Positions 32,249-45,200 of a stretch of DNA of 64,000 nucleotides are shown here, piece by piece. This stretch comes from Hygrocybe punicea (lineage: Eukaryota > Basidiomycota > Agaricomycetes > Agaricales > Hygrophoraceae). Both the position numbers and the translations under genes were made by a program. How positions within the stretch are numbered: position 1 is the first letter of the stretch; every line of letters starts with the position of its first letter. The DNA is taken from assembly GCA_963556145.1 (NCBI GenBank), contig OY744470.1, forward strand, positions 372,001-436,000, written 5' to 3'. The notes under the pieces are model-generated. The model saw nothing but the letters and a program-made list of their open reading frames with translations, was not told the origin of the DNA and ran no database searches.

Positions 32249-33266
32249 AGGACCCATGAATATAAGTGGCAATGCCTCCGCGGAATCCGGACCAAAATCG
32301 TGAAAAAAGGTACCCTATGCCTGATTTTTTCCGGACCAAAAGTCCCAAATTCTGAAAAATGCCACATTATTTATCCGGCCAAATTTTCGTAAGAGTGTCA
32401 AGGTCTCATCCATTTCCTAAGCCAAATTTCCATAAGAGGTCTCATCCATTTCCGGACCAGTTTTGCATCCCATGTGATTTTCTGGCACAACTCCGCCTGT
32501 CTTTCTTTCATGTCAAGTCAGAAATGTCGATCTAAGTAGGGAGTGCAATGCTACCAGTTTACATGTTGAAAGTTACCCCAGTCCCTCTAACGAGCTCTCT
32601 AACGTTGCTAGCATCTATTGTGAGATGGACACAATCCACGACGACTTGGCTGCAGACCTATGGCAGAGCTCTGACTGGATCTGTAACAATAAGAAGTACC
32701 CCACCAACAACACTCCCTCTTTCATTCTGGCAGCATGCGCTGAAGTCCTGGAAATACCTACGTCACACACAGGACTCATTCCATATCCAAGACTCTCTGT
32801 CACCGAGTTATTAAAATTGATTATTCCCAGCCAATCCTCTGCATAGATACGGCTGTTACCTGGATCTCACAGTCTGCAGCTCTGAGTACTGATCAGCGCC
32901 ACCTCGAGCTTGATGATTCTTTCTCAATTTTCACAAGATACAAGAAATACATACCACAGCTCCTAGCAGCCGTCAAGCATCTTCAAGTCTTGCGTAGAAA
33001 TCCAAGGTCTAGGAAGGGGGAATTGACTGAAAAAGAAGCGGACATGGAGGTACTATCCAGCGACGAACTAGCTTAGAGTATGTGCCTACGCAGCAATCCG
33101 GACTTTTTTTATATTTTGGAAGGCCTCCGCCAGAGTCCGGCCCCAAATCTGAAAATTGGTCGCATGCCTGAGTTTATCCGGACCTTTTCGAGCAAATTTG
33201 AATTTTTTTTGCCGGACCTAAAGGGGGTCTGCTGCGGAGGCATTGTGACTTATATTCATGGGTCCT
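32249..33266. mobile_element. Non-autonomous DNA transposon, 1,018 bp, 8-bp target duplication
   Basis: Terminal inverted repeats start AGGACCCATGAATATAAGT at 32249 and end with the complement at 33266, followed by CAATGCCTCCGC on both arms. Both sides are flanked by GACGAGCT (32241-32248 and 33267-33274). The subterminal regions repeat TCCGGACC several times in both arms, a layout typical of transposase-binding sites. An 8-bp duplication fits hAT or KDZ/Zisupton elements. The inside holds only fragments, such as frames around 32625 and 32880-33075 (ELDDSFSIFTRYKKY), with no transposase recognised. Confidence 0.85.
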
Positions 33267-33436
33267 GACGAGCTCCCTTCTAAAACCTAACCCCCACTGA
33301 TCTTCACCTTCACCTGACTGAAACTATCATAGTGTGCTCCCAAAACAATGTCCAGCCAGATTAGTGGTGCTTTAGAGGCAGGGAAGCATATCAGGAGAGC
33401 CATGGCATGGTTGGGGAATGTATGGAAGTCTTAGCC

Positions 33437-33640
33437 TCCGTTTGTATTTTACATCCAGCTCATATATCACTGGAATGGTAGATATCTGACGTCTGATCGG
33501 TGCGATGGACATTATTATGATATTACAACAAATTGCAAGAGAGTTGAATATGGTTAATCCCACCAGACCAATCCAGACCATAAAGTTTAGGATTCTAACT
33601 GGGTTACCACAAGTGCATTTAAAAGCTAGTGCCATCCAAC
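33437..33640. repeat. Diverged direct repeat, copy 1
   Basis: Matches 35468-35672, including GACATTATTATGATATT against GAACATTATTATGATATT and the shared TAAAGTTTAGGATTCTAACT. It lies upstream of the gene at 33989, while the other copy lies upstream of the family B gene at 35.7 kb. Shared upstream sequence may mean shared regulation or duplication of a promoter. Confidence 0.75.
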
Positions 33641-33988
33641 AACACCTGTGACAGCATGGCGGTCATGAGCGTCTTATGATAAGGGTTATAAGTATTATGT
33701 AAACTGAATCTAAGCAAAAATTTAATAGATTCCTTGTGTTGGTCACTATCGCTGAATTGAACTTACTTAAATATGCCTCCAGTGGCCCAGGCCCAGCCCT
33801 TATCGACTAACTGTCATGCCATCAAGTTCTAATCTAACACCACAAAGCATTGACACGGCAGTGAGCTCACGCAGTCGACCTGCCAGTCGGTCAGCCAACA
33901 CATCGAGTCTCACCGAAGCTGCAGATTCAACTCACCAACTTCCAGAATAGCGAAAAGTCGCAGTATTTACGACACATGGTGTGTTGCC

Positions 33989-35395
33989 ATGATGGTGGAA
34001 GAGCAACCAAGCGCCATGGATGTGACTGAGGTTGGCGATGCAAGATTACACTCTGCCTTGCAAGCCATGGGGTCAAGGCGGCCAGAGCTAACCAAGTGGG
34101 CTGTACGTCCAAGTTCCATTACATTCAACGGGTCAAAGGAATATAGCCACCTTGATTTTTCAGGCGAGGCGTTTTCATAATGATGTAAATTCCGTGCGGC
34201 ATGGCTGGCTAGAGGACCCAGAGCTCATGCAAGTGTCACTCGTGAATGTTGGCCGTGAGTGTGTCAACTTTGGATCCTGTTGGGAGTCCTTGGTCAGGGG
34301 TTGGACTGCTGCCAAAGCTATGTCGGATACTGAAAGTGAACCAACCTGGAGGGCTGAGGTGTGGCAGATGGTGTTCATGGCAGCCAACATGTCTGATCGC
34401 AAATCGGCTGATTGGGTCAATGAGTGAGTGATGCTAGCAGGTGAACTCACCCGGATCCTGACCGTCATGACAGCACTGAACAAATGAAGCTCCCAAACGG
34501 TGTTTTCGGCCTAGGAACCGAGAATTTCCCCCCGTCACTTCGAGGTGCTTACCAACAGCCTGACTTTGTGTTTCGAGAAAATCTGTCAACACAAGACCCT
34601 GCAGAGAAAGAACTACTATCACGTCCAGAGGCGACAGTGGGCACACAAAGGGCCTTCTTTGCAGTTCTATTGGCAGAGGGCAAACCGGCACAGGGTAAAT
34701 GGGTTGGATTTGCTAAGCGGCAGGGAAGCATGGGTGCAGCTGCCTGCTGCTATCATCTTATATCTTTGGGTTCAAGCAATCCTTGGGTTGTGTTCGCCGG
34801 TATGAATGGTAGCAAGGTGAGATGGTATGCCATGAATGGGACCGATGTTGGTGGGGGGAATTGGAAGTTGACATATCGACTATTGGAAAATATGGACCTC
34901 GACTTGAGGAGGTTTGGGGATTGCCTGTCTGTGTTCGCTCTGGGTGAAGCCATGAGGGTTAGCGGGGATGACGCCCTAGACAACTTCAAAGACAGATTGA
35001 AGTCTGCCCTTGCTAGAGAATCTGGGATCGCTCGATGGTGGTTAGATGACCCAAGGAGTACTGGGTTATCTGGGAGTCAATCGCATGGGGGCAGTGCAGC
35101 AGGTGCCGGCCAAGGGGAACAATCCAAAAAACGGAGAAGGCAAGACCCAGACACAACGTCCCAGACCACGACCACGTCATCCCAAAGTAGCACGCACACA
35201 CAAACTGGCTCTCAAGGCTTAGCATCTGGCAAGCGCCAGGCTATATTGGAGTGGCTAGGCTCTGGGACGGACATGGGAGAGACGGTTAGAACCGGTGTTA
35301 CTGCCGAACCCAAGCTTGCAGCACCTGAGTCACTGCCTAAGGGCCGATGGGGCAGCGGGTTCAAATGGCTGCATTCTATACTGCGACGGTTTTAA
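33989..35395 (+). CDS. Uncharacterised protein with Gln/Ser/Thr-rich tail
   Basis: I do not recognise it. The best reading has exons beginning MVEEQPSAMDV (33989), a middle exon around 34152-34427 (RRFHNDVNSVRHGWLED; WTAAKAMSDTE), and a long exon from 34484 to 35395 (KLPNGVFGLGTENFPPSL; WVGFAKRQGSMGAAACCY; NPWVVFAGMNGSKVRWYAM). The C-terminus carries a basic KKRRRQ patch, a Thr/Ser/Gln stretch and then a short GKRQAILEWLG helix. Splice junctions near 34150 and 34435-34483 are uncertain, and the long exon could be a gene by itself with the ATG at 34484. It is the first of five co-oriented genes. Confidence 0.55.
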
Positions 35396-35467
35396 AAATA
35401 CTATAACCCTTCTCAAACCCATACAACAACTTCCAGTTGTTGTATGACCTTTATATGTTGACTTCTT

Positions 35468-35672
35468 GTCTGTTTGTATTTTACACACTGGAATGGTAGT
35501 TGTTATATGACATCTCATCCATGTGATGAACATTATTATGATATTGTATTATACTTCATTGTCATGCTGTTACTTTTGCAAGAGTTGAATGTGGATGATC
35601 CCACCAGACCTAACCAGAACTTAAAGTTTAGGATTCTAACTGGGAAACCGAAGGTGCATTCACAATCTTGAA
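35468..35672. repeat. Diverged direct repeat, copy 2
   Basis: Counterpart of 33437-33640. It ends about 30 bases before the start of the family B gene. Confidence 0.75.
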
Positions 35673-35701
35673 CTTTGCGTCACATGACAAATACCCCTCT
35701 T

Positions 35702-38700
35702 ATGCGCTCTCACCAACAATTCCTTCTGAAATGGCCTCGGTCAGTGCCTAGAAAGGCTGAATGTGATGCTGCCCTCAGGTTCCGCGAGGGCAATGGCATT
35801 CTCAAACCAACATCTGCTTCTAACTCTATCCCAATTTATGTCACCACCGCTTGGGATACTGAAACCGGTAGAATGTCGGACAAGTCATCCACTGCGCTTC
35901 CTGGACATTACCGGCGTTTCTGGGATCAGCTAAACTTTATTATCATTTATTATCAAGAGGCTTATAGGTGGCTCAGCCAATGGCTTGAAGACAAATCCCG
36001 AGGTTATCAGCTGTTACGCAAGGCAGTAGAAACTCACGTCAAATGGATCGTCTATTCTACCAAAGTTCAAGACTTAGTCAAACAGGTACTAAAGGACGAG
36101 GCAGTGACAACTTGGACTGGTGAAACACGTATACCTATTTTTGATGAGTGGATTGTAAAGGACCAGTGGGATTTGCATCGCGCCACTAAAAAGGCACTGG
36201 TGTCTTCAACAAGCTTGAATCATTTCAAGTTGGATCCATTCAAGGATGGAAAAGAATTTGGCAAGTGACGTTTGACTTGTCAAAATAATTCCTAACCAAT
36301 GTGGCAGATTATAAGAACGTATTTCCGGAGATGTTGGCTCCCTCCAACCCAGCTGAGAACTTTAACTGCGCACGATTGGGCATTCAGCACTTTGACTTCG
36401 ATAAATATATGATGGGCCTATTAACAGATATCGGGATTATACCCAAGGGGTTAGGAGGACCATCTAAATCTACGGTTGAAACCCATCATGAAATGATTGG
36501 TCAAGATGTTCTCTGTGATGCTGGCTCACTTGTGGTTAAAGAGAATCTCTCGTCCCTGGTATGCTATAAACCATTACGTTTAGGTGTTTTCCATGAATGA
36601 TTTTGCTCAGGCCCTGTTAGAGTCAGCTTGTCCTGATTTAGGCTTCAGAGGTGACGGTGAAGGCTTAAACAGCCAGGTCAAATTGGTCTCATCTTATCTT
36701 CCTCACCATCCTAACTCGATTTCAACCAGGGGTCCACCTTACACCAACAAGTCAATCATAATGGCAATCAGCCTAACCAAAACATTTCTCAGTCACCGGT
36801 ATGACCTCCAAGTTTGGTTTGGGTGGTTATGTTTTTAATGATGTATCCTCTGACAGTCAGACTTGTCATCAGAGAACCCACTTAATATACAGGACCACAG
36901 TGATTATTGGCCAGGATCATCTCAACAGACAGATTGCTGTGAAAATCTAGTCAGCTCAGTCAGTTTTTTCTTTCTGGCGTTCAATCCCTTCGTAACCAAT
37001 TATGCCAACAGAATGCCAACCCCGATCAGAGTATATCTGCTGGTCAGTGTGACAGATTCTCTAACCTAATGTATTGTTCTCTCATCAAGCATGTGTAGTT
37101 TCACCTTTATCACCGGTTCAACCTAAACCCCAATCTAAACCCAAGACATCATCTGGAACATTAATTCCTCACATAGATCTTAGAGAGAAGATGAGAGGAA
37201 GGACAAATACAATTTTTAAGAAAGCAGATTTGTATGTGACATTTGCATTCAAGTCGATGGGGTTATTTAACTTCATTTCAAGAATCATTATTCCCAACCC
37301 AGGCACCGCCATTATTAACACACTACCCAGAATTCAAGATAATATTCTGGTAAGTAGTTTGAATTTTGTACATCACACTCAAGGCAAGTCTTATGAGAAA
37401 TAGTATCATAGTTCCGATGGGGATTCCGCTGTTCATTGCAATTCTGAGATGATTGATGCCACCAATTGCACAGATTCTTTGAACTGGTATGTTGAACAAT
37501 TAGTAATGCTTCCTTATCCTCATTGGTCGTTACAGTCTGGACTCACCATTGACCGAGCTTGAAATAGTCATTCATAATTCTGCGACGTCGGCAGATGATT
37601 ATGATTTGTAAGCTTGGCTATTGTGTTGAAGCTTCCTCTTGCATAATGCAATTTTTGCAGTGATGAGCCTAATAACCCTAACCAACCAAATGATGACTTG
37701 GAAGATTTGTGGTCATACGATGATGATCGTAACCCTTTAAGGTAAGTTTACATGCAGAATTTGGACTCTGGTGTGCTTACTTGTGTTGTTTGCTTTTTAT
37801 GATTTTATCAGTAAGGATTATTTGGTCAAAGGGCCAATTTCAGGTGTTATAAATACATTTCACATATGGGATAACTAATCTAAATATGTCTTGCTGGGCT
37901 GAATCCAGATGTTGCAGAAAGGTTGGAGGTCGAGGTAACCAGCCAGAGGATGGTGTATGAAGACAGGTATGTGGATCTTTGATCGCTCTTAAACTAATTC
38001 CAAAACATGCCTCAGGACTCCTCTGTATGTGCCTCAAGATTTATCAGAGTGTGTTATATTTTTCACTTGGAGCATAAACATTTCATCATTGGTTTGGTCT
38101 GTAATTTCAGGGATTCCTCACCAGCCGTTGCAGTGGGGAGGGTTAGTGCATCTTCCTCGGAAGAAGAAACTTTAATGGCCAGTTTTCAAAGAAAAGAAGC
38201 TCATGTGGTGTCTTCCTCTGACGAGGAAGATACCTTGTTTGCCAAGTGGAAGAAACAGCACAAATCTGCCCCAATCGGAACCCCTAAATCTGGTGGGAAG
38301 AAGAAGACTTACACCTTGAAAACTGCCATCGTAGTCAGTCCCAGGAAGGGAGATCGCGCTAAATCTGCTGGAATTGACACGAGCAAAACATCCACCCATC
38401 AACAACAAGAAGCTTCAATTGTTTTCCTGGATGGTTTGGCCCATTCATTGGAAAGATTGGCAAACTTGACTAAAGATAATGGATCTCGTGGTGTAAGCCC
38501 TCATTTGTTCAATTCCTCTTGTGAATTATTTTTATCAGGTTGGATTGTTTCTAGAAGACAATGGATGAGTTACTGTCATTTTTTGAGACTTGGAATGCAT
38601 TGTGGGCTAGCCATGAACGCGACTGTTTGGATAAAATCAAGTCCATCAGGGCTGATTCCAAAACAAAGGTAATGAAACTTCTTTTCATCAGAATCACTGC

Positions 38701-38779
38701 TGAAACTCCTTGGATAGAAATCTGTCGGCAAAGCCTTTTTGAAGAAAATAGTGCCTTGGTTGAAGGAACATGGTAATGA
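35702..38779 (+). CDS. Family B protein, copy 2 (uncharacterised)
   Basis: Paralogue of the gene at 16203. The ATG at 35702 (MRSHQQFLLKWPRS) is aligned with the other copy; one at 35675 in the same frame is also possible. The conserved domain spans 35702-36265 (RRFWDQLNFIIIYYQEAYRW; ETRIPIFDEWIVKDQWDLH; FKLDPFKDG), then an exon at about 36308-36450 with FPEMLAPSNPAENF and LGIQHFDFDKYM. Later exons (37-38.7 kb) are short and Ser/Glu/Lys-rich (SSSEEETLMASFQRKEAHVV; SSDEEDTLFAKWKK) and end in a helical piece, KTMDELLSFFETWNALWA (about 38555-38670). The first intron seems to have a GCAAGT donor. The 3-prime exons are uncertain. A two-part plan, conserved N-domain plus fast-changing charged tail, is seen in both copies. 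Confidence 0.6.
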
Positions 38780-39316
38780 TGATCAGAAATTGATGCAAGG
38801 GGTAATCTCTATGGCCTTGGCATTCACGGGCAACATGTAGATAATGGTTAGACCTGGATATGTGTTAGAATCGTATTGTTTGCTCTCATATATACTCAGG
38901 CTTGGATGTTGCTAGCTTATATTTTCTGGCAACTAAACTCAGACTGGGGTTTGGTCGGTTTTTTTTCTAATAGTGTTCTGACCACTTTTACTCACCACAT
39001 CGCTGCATGACTATAATCTCACCACAAAGGAAGAGGTTAAGCTAAAAAGCTAAAAAGCCAGCTAACTCCCAAAACCCTAACTTGAAATGTAACTGGATTG
39101 CTGCATGACTGGCCATAATACAAGTAAGACACATATCCCCATAAGCTAACCAAAGACCAGCTAACTCCCAAAATCCTAACCAACCTGGCAATTGTTTGCT
39201 CACATGATTTCGTTTGGCTGACTAACCCAGCTCACTCTCACTCTCTTCACCTCATGTCAGCTCTATGCGGTTTTGGTATTTGACGCTCATCTGATGCAAC
39301 TCTCCATGATTATTAG

Positions 39317-40562
39317 ATGGCTTCATCCCAGAACTTGATCAGACAAGAACTCAAACCCAATAATTCCAAGTTTGGAAAATTGGCCACCTACGAGTCTCTG
39401 AAAAGTAGGTTGGTTGTCTGAACTTACCTGGGCATTGACCCTTGGACTTTCTTTGTCTATAGTCATGGGTAACTCGGAGGATGGTTTGGTGGAATTCTTT
39501 CGTGGGGACCAGTAAGGTCTTGCTTTTGCTTCTTCCTCATCTAACCTCTCTTTGCGGTTAGTGTCATGGTTGTCCCTCATGAAGAAGACTTGGGTGAATT
39601 GGATAATGATGGTTTTTTGGCCAACCCCGATAATTATTATCATGCAACCATTGTGGACATTCGAGGAAACTTGGACAAATCAGGATCGGTCTGTTTTCAT
39701 TCTCTAAAACTTTCAACTGTCCAATCTTGGAGTAGATTTGGATCAAGATAAGTTGGTTTTATACTGCCGACCATATTAGGTCTGTCTTCCCCACAGAGAG
39801 TGCTCATCTGTGAGTGGTTATTGCATTGTACCCTTCTCAAATAGTGCTTCATGGGTAGCAGGCCATTGGACAAAATGGGTTCAAATGAGTTGGTGGCTTC
39901 CAATCACGAGGACATTATTGATGCTGCTTGTATTGAATGTAAGTCTTTGACTTCTCTCAAACATCAACCAGCAAGTTGAGCTTGTCGGACAGCGCCCTCT
40001 TCCTTGCTACACTTCGATGACACTTTGTGTCTGCATTCCGACATCCCAACTGATTCCTATTATTCACGTTGGACTCTCAACGTCAAATCCATGACATTCA
40101 CAGTGCGGTTAAATCATCTTCTCCTGATATTTCTGTGCTGATTTGACTTATTTTCAGAAGCTCAAAACGTCCTGTGTCATAGGCTGTCATGGTTTGTATG
40201 CGCCAGAAAGTGACATTCAGCGTTGGTGTTCCACTTGTCAGACATGGTTTCACACAGAGTGTATGGAGGTCCAACAGGAGGAACCTACATTCGAAATAAC
40301 AGGCCTAAAATCTCCACCTGCCGGTGTTGATGAAGATCTCCTAACCATTGCAATTAAACCAATAGAGCGGGGACTTCTTTCAATTCATGGGTTGGTCGGC
40401 AATGGCGAACAGCAATTGTTTTCCAGATGGTTGTTATCCGAGGCCAATAAAGGGGAGAAGAACTGTTCTCTGCAAAATCTCAGCAAAAAGTATGTGAGGA
40501 GAGTTATGGGTGATAATCCTGTGTATTATGAATGTCCTTATTGCACACGTAGTTGGATTTAG
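39317..40562 (+). CDS. BAH-PHD domain protein
   Basis: Starts MASSQNLIRQELKP at 39317. Through several short introns it reads LVEFFRGDHVMVVPHEED, NPDNYYHATIVDIRG, IWIKISWFYTADHIRSV and DKMGSNELVASNHEDIIDA. This is the strand pattern of a BAH domain (GD.V.V, then A.I..I, then W.+V.WFY, then .ELV.S.H.D.I). From 40158 follows a PHD-type finger: SCVIGCHGLY, then RWCSTCQTWFHTECME. The C-terminal part (to TAG at 40560) includes PYCTRSWI. BAH and PHD modules bind nucleosomes and modified histone tails. Exon borders around 39685-39840 are uncertain. It sits between family B and the Ulp1-type gene, on the same strand. Confidence 0.72.
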
Positions 40563-40650
40563 TCATTTCCCTGCTCACCTTACGTGATGCCTCGTGTAGG
40601 TTGGGGGTTGTGCCTGTATTACATATTGTATCTTGCTTTCCGTCATCATG

Positions 40651-42130
40651 TCTGACTCTTCGACTTCATCGGATTCCAAATTTTCTGATGACCTGCTCTC
40701 CGTAGCAAATGAATTTCAAGGAAAGCTGGACTTGATGGCTTCCCGAGTCTCCTCCTCATCATCTTCTTCTGATCCTATGGACTCATTGTCTGTCAATCCC
40801 ACATGGAAATCCATCCTGACCTCCTCTCAGGCCTCTCAGTTGACTTCTAAGCAACTGCAATCAGCGTTTGATGTATTAGCTGGGTTGCCTTCTCAAAATT
40901 TCTCCTCCTCTTCCTCCTCTTCCTCCAATCATTCCACACACTCAGACACTTCCGATGGTTATCAGCCTTCTGGTGACATTGTGCCTTTGCAACTTGAAGA
41001 CTGGGATACCAATCGCTCCACATCTAATTCTCACAATGAACATGGGCCTGATAACAATGATAACAATGATCAGCATGACAAAGGTGGGCTTCAGCAATCC
41101 CATAGCTTAGCTTTCAGCCTCATTTATCTTTATCTTTATTTCTAGACCTGATTCTTTGTAATCCTATGGTGTGGAGTGTTCCTCTGTTGGAGATTCAAAC
41201 TTTGTGTATTGGAAAGTGGTTGGATCAAACCATAATCAACTTTTATCTCCTTTACCATTGGCTCCACAACCGAGATGATGCCCTCTTTTACCTGGTGAAC
41301 TTGGAATTGACTCTGAATTCGAGAATTATGCCAAATCAGATGCAATTGGATTCTTATGAATCTTACACCGGTCAACGTCGCCCATTCCCTCCACGTCCCG
41401 TGATCGCAGTCATAGGTCATTCTCATCATTTTTTTGTCACCATCTTCGATTACACTGCAATGATGGCCTATGTTCTGGGTTCGAGAATCTCTCACTCAGG
41501 TTATTATCATATCGACGTTCCCTGGAATGATTGGAATGGTCCACAGTTGTGGAATTTCTTGGCCGCTCTTCATGGTTGGCAAGCTGGAGACGTAAATGAA
41601 GTCGAGGTGGTAGCCAGACAATGGCGTCAGGTCTGTCTTGTGCTCAAAATTCAGTTGATCTTTCTTTACACTTCTCTTTTCAGAATGGATTGGATTGTGG
41701 ACCGATAACTGTCTCGGTGATTTTAGCTCTCTTGTCCAGAGGGTTGGAATTCGATGATTCCGGTCACATTCTCTGTCCCTCCATTCCTTGCGCTCATCTC
41801 CAGAGGCAGCATATGTTTGAGGTTATAGTGGAACAAACATTTATTTGCTTCACCACCTGGAAAGCCATGAAAGAGTCCCATCCCATTGCTTGGGTTACTG
41901 AACCCATCCAAGCTTCCGTGGATATGCTGGAGTCTGGTCAAGAATGGCTGACCAAAATCAGCAGAATGTCAAAACAATTTAAGAAGGCCCAATCTCATTG
42001 CCCAGATTGCAAACGAAGTAGAACCATTATGGCGGCCAAGATCAAATCCTCGTCTAACCCACATTCAAGTTCCAATGATAGCCAGAGTGGCAATGAGCCA
42101 GAGAGCGAGGACCAGGAGAGCAGTGAGTAA
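40651..42130 (+). CDS. Ulp1/C48-type cysteine protease-like protein
   Basis: Exons 40651-41083, 41146-41630 and 41684-42130 join in frame. The N-terminus is Ser-rich and disordered (starts MSDSSTSSDSK). The protease-like domain reads KWLDQTIINFYLLYHWL, then HSHHFFVTIFDY (candidate His), then a downstream Asp-rich strand (YYHIDVPWNDWN), and ends in QNGLDCGPITVSV, which matches the Ulp1 N-G-x-D-C-G active site. The oxyanion Gln expected six residues before Cys is not exact (Arg there, Gln at -5 and -8). The C-terminus has a CPDCKRSR motif and an acidic tail. Ulp1 relatives cleave SUMO or similar modifiers; many TE-borne copies exist in fungi. Confidence 0.75.
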
Positions 42131-42222
42131 CATTCTTGTGTTTCTGATGAGTATTCCTTTCATCTTGACACGATTCTGCAGGACAACAAAAATTCCCTGC
42201 TCATCTCAAGAATAATACGTTC

Positions 42223-45200
42223 ATGAAAGGGGCTCGAAACAGAGCGTTCTTGGCGCCTCGTAGGTTGAAGGCCACCGATAACACGATTCCCTTGCCACCC
42301 CAACGTTTCATCCCTCTTCCTTCTAATTCCAATTTCGATGAGTATTTCCTGGGGCCTACCTTGGAAGACAATGCGACGTATCCAAAATATCTTGACAATT
42401 TCCCAACCAATCCTTTTGCCATGCCCACCATCTGTTCATCATGGGAACATTACAAAGACTATGGTTACAGGTTGGAACCCAGTTTCGCCCTCATGTTCAA
42501 TAATGTCGACCCGATCCTCGTCCAAGAACATCTCCTGCCTGTCGGGTCATCACTCACAGGGGAAAGCACCTCCGATCACATCACCGGTGATTATTCTCTG
42601 GCAAGACGTGGTCACGAGGACATCAATGTCGATGTTAACGATATTGTGACTATGGGAATGGAAGACATGTTGTCTCATGCTGGTAGAGAAAACTCCATAG
42701 AGAGTTTTAATGCCTTTGTTTGCGGTCGATCTTCTTATGGCCATTATATCCACCTATCTCTCGAGGAAGACAAAGTTCATTTGGAGGAAGATGAAATAAC
42801 CTCGTGTTTCGACATCGATAGCATGATCTGGGTCACTCACAAACTCCATTTTCTTCAAGCCATCAAGATGTTCGTGTTGCCATACGAAAGGAGGGAAGCT
42901 CCTATCCACAGAAACAATCACGTTTATGTGGACATCCTTCTTCCTCGTTCAGAGCTCGACAAGGACAGCGGTGGTCGATCAGAGTGGCTATCCAAGTCAT
43001 TTCCTTTGTCTGGAATACCTCACACCCACTTTGCTCATCTTGGAGATGGTGCAGGAAGCGTGAACATATATGTTTTCTTTCCACGGATGATTCACCGGGA
43101 CGAGTTCAGGGGCTTTCGAGTCAACCGGATTCCTTTCGAAGTGCAATCTTTGTGGTTTACAGAGGTCGTCCTCCCTTCCATCATTGCCTCCACAGTTCCT
43201 GGCTGTTTGGAGTACACAGATTTCACTCTGGATGAGTGGAGATGGAAGGCTTCAGTAAATCATAGATTCGTCGACACCAAGACCACTCCTGTTCGTGCTT
43301 CTGCCCTCGATGATTTGCAGTATTGCATGAAGAAAATCATTATGGAAAATCCTGACAATCTCGATCTCTTCGGTTCCTTCTTCTTCGTTTGCGACTTTCG
43401 AAGCTCCAAAGGCCTTACCGTGGAGGATGACCCCTATCAAGCTTTGATGAGGGAGTACCCCGGAATGGATTGGGACTATGCTATGGATCGATCCAATGGA
43501 CAGCTCTTCCTCGACTTTGGGATTTCTTTCCATCCAAATCCCAAAGATGCAACCCCTTTGGTCGGTCTTTGGAAGCTGCCCGTTGTGCAAGGTTCATATC
43601 AAGCCACTGGGATGAAGCAGAGCACCATCCATAACACCAACACTCTGGCACAGTACGGTGGCATGCAGGCTGAAATGCAACAGGAGAGGATGAAGGCAGT
43701 CCAGTTTACTTTTCGTTCTTCCTATGGCCTGTACTTTGAGGCCATTCGCCGTCCAGGGTCTAACTCCTACTTTTGCGAGGACCGTGAGGCTTACTTTGCC
43801 TCCCCCACTTTCCTCGACTGTTGCAAAAGATATGGTGGCATGTTCAAGGGTGCCAAAAGAAAGTCATTCGGGGTTAGAGAAGAAATTCATGGAAGTGGAC
43901 TGGCCATCAAGACGGCTTTGATGTCTGCAAAAAGAAAGGCTAGTTTGCTGTGTGTCTCTGGTGGTTTTCTTCTACATCTGACTTGCAGTATTTTGTGATC
44001 CAGGCATTGGATTACTTGCGGTCAGATCCCGTGTTGTGGGTTAAATCCGATCTTTGGTTCACCTTTGTGGGAAGGAGAATGTTGGAGCTCAAAAACTTCC
44101 AACTCAAGTTGTCGAAATCACGTCCCTCCAACTATGGAATCATCACTAGTCTGATCATACATCTGATCCGGAACATCATCACCACCCCCATAAACATCTA
44201 CAGCTATCTTAACGCTGCTCTCATTGACCTCAATTTCGGTCCCTGCATAGAAAGATTTGGAATGTTCTTTCTGCATGATATAGACATTTCCAACAACATC
44301 TTTCTTCCAGGATTGGAGCAAAACGACGACGACGAGGTGGCCAAGGTGATGAAGCTGGACAAGAGGGCACGAAAAAAGGCTAGGACAATCAATTTCATCA
44401 ATTCTGAACCAAATGCTCAGTATCCCATCGGTGACTCGCCTCCCTGGAAGTTGGTGGTTCAAGCTGTTCAAGACTCACCGGAGACGATGTTGAAGGCTTG
44501 GGAATGGAGTGCCATGTATGACCAGCACGCCCAGGCCAATGATCTATTTATCAGAATGACGGTTGATCTCTGGCTTACCGTGGTGGACGATGCCATGTAT
44601 GGCCTACCTCCCAAGCCCACCACCCTTCAAGAAGCCATGGAATGTTGGACGGTACAAGCCATACAGGCATCTTTTCGTAACTGCACGTTCTTGGCTTCAA
44701 GCTACAATCTTCGAGGGGCAAAGACCGGACAAAAACACTCTTCGTTTCGCTCGATGCTCTCCATCTTTTTCCCCGCTCCCGATGCTGGTTTCAATGCCAA
44801 CTCTGTTTGGCAGCCATTGATGGATAAGGGTTATATTGGGGAATATCATCATCTGTGCAAGACACTTTCCGAGCGTCGTCTCCTGGAGATTAACACGGGG
44901 CTTAGCATCATCTTTGCTCACCTTCAGTGTCTTCCTGTCAGCAAACGATGCCAGGAAGGTGGAAGAAGATGTGGAACGATATGGAAGACACGCAATGGTT
45001 ACATCGAGCTGGTCACCAACTCAAGATACTACAAGCTGGCCAGGATTGGGAATGTCACCAGAGAGAAGAAACCGGTGAGAACGAGGGTAAAGGCATCCAC
45101 AGCTGTGATAGCTGCGAAATTGGATCAAGAGCATCGCGGAATCCCATACAAAGTAAGCAGACGTGAATACAGGGATCATCAAAAGTCCTGGAAGAAGGCA

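Noticed and set aside
32548..33076. hAT transposase C-terminus inside the 1-kb element
   Set aside because: Only faint similarity (YP...IP spacing) in one short frame; not enough to call.
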